From assembly GCA_934527325.1 (NCBI GenBank), contig CAKTAG010000049.1, positions 1-6,789 of the forward strand: a stretch of 6,789 nucleotides of DNA, read 5' to 3'. The DNA is from an uncultured Candidatus Soleaferrea sp. Lineage in GTDB: Bacteria > Bacillota > Clostridia > Oscillospirales > Ruminococcaceae. Position numbers and translations under genes: made by a program. The notes below the pieces were generated by a model. It ran no database searches. It had not been told where the DNA came from and was given only the letters and a program-made list of their open reading frames with translations. Below are positions 6,390-6,789 of this stretch, one piece after another (positions within the stretch are counted from its first letter, which is position 1; the number at the start of each line of letters is the position of its first letter).

Positions 6390-6789
6390 TTAGAGTTTTT
6401 TGCTACAATATAGTAATAACTCTGATTTTCACCTTTTTTAAGTATATATTTTTCATTGTGTTTTAAACCTGTTGTACTATTTTGTACAGTCACTGTAAAT
6501 TCAATTCTTTGGTCATCTAGTTTATTCACTTGCTTATTTTTATATGTTCCATCATCAAAAAAACCTACATAGTCATCAAACATATAAATTCCTAATTTTT
6601 CATTATAAACATCATTGTCTTCGTATGTAAAATTATCTATGCCAAATAAATTCCTTACTATATCTTTAACCTCTATTTCAGATATTATATATTTTTTAAT
6701 ATCGTCATTATATTCTATGTTTGCATCTGAAAGTGTTTTATAATATTGGCAAACCTTTAATATATAATCCTTTTTCAATTCACTAGGGT
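6383..6789 (-). CDS. Unrecognised protein, C-terminal part only (cut by right edge)
   Basis: The frame is open from the right edge to a TAA at 6385-6383, leaving at least 135 residues of C-terminus. A TTG at 6778 could be read as a start, but no ribosome site precedes it and the frame continues through it without a stop, so the true start is most likely outside the window. The visible part begins with a polar helical stretch. It then shows a beta-rich domain with alternating aromatic and charged residues: LGIYMFDDYVGFFDDG, then RIEFTVTVQN, then YYYIVAKNSKS at the end. This pattern resembles the C-terminal beta domains of uncharacterised exported lipoproteins of clostridia, but this is a resemblance of style rather than a family match. 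It contains one Cys and no membrane segment in the visible part. It is followed after 62 bp by the MNT gene in the same direction. Confidence 0.65.
   Translation of the reverse strand, partial: PSELKKDYILKVCQYYKTLSDANIEYNDDIKKYIISEIEVKDIVRNLFGIDNFTYEDNDVYNEKLGIYMFDDYVGFFDDGTYKNKQVNKLDDQRIEFTVTVQNSTTGLKHNEKYILKKGENQSYYYIVAKNSKS

Noticed and set aside
6776..6778. TTG as the true start of the right-edge gene
   Set aside because: The frame continues without a stop to the window edge and no ribosome site is present, so the gene is better treated as truncated by the window.

Overview
The window is AT-rich (about 30% GC by eye). It has strong AGGAG-type ribosome binding sites, and every supported gene lies on the minus strand. 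A manganese-type gpmI, a P2-like cation ATPase and secreted proteins with Gram-positive signal peptides point to a low-GC Bacillota, most likely a clostridial anaerobe. The genus cannot be fixed from this sequence.

In transcription order (right to left) the layout is as follows. (1) 6789-6383 is the 3' part of an unrecognised gene whose start lies outside the window. (2) 6320-6009 encodes a small protein with the minimal nucleotidyltransferase (MNT) fold whose catalytic residues appear to be lost. (3) 6022-5585 encodes a HEPN-domain protein overlapping the MNT gene by 14 nt, so the two form the classic MNT/HEPN pair. (4) 5491-3980 is gpmI, the cofactor-independent phosphoglycerate mutase of glycolysis. 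(5) 3918-1423 encodes an 831-residue P-type cation-transporting ATPase, followed at once by a strong hairpin terminator (1387-1344). (6) A 353-bp, very AT-rich intergenic region (1070-1422) holds that terminator, a good minus-strand promoter for the next gene, and an unexplained perfect-consensus promoter on the plus strand. (7) 1069-1 is the 5' part of a gene for a secreted protein with a signal peptide, cut by the left edge.

Genes 2 to 5 are closely spaced and co-directional with no terminator visible between them, so they may be read together, although gpmI may also have its own promoter. No RNA genes, insertion sequences, CRISPR arrays or phage genes were seen. The points most worth a second look are the apparently catalytically dead MNT beside an otherwise normal HEPN protein, the plus-strand promoter aimed at the terminator hairpin and the antisense of the ATPase gene, and the unusual ion-site motifs of the ATPase next to an enzyme that depends on Mn2+.
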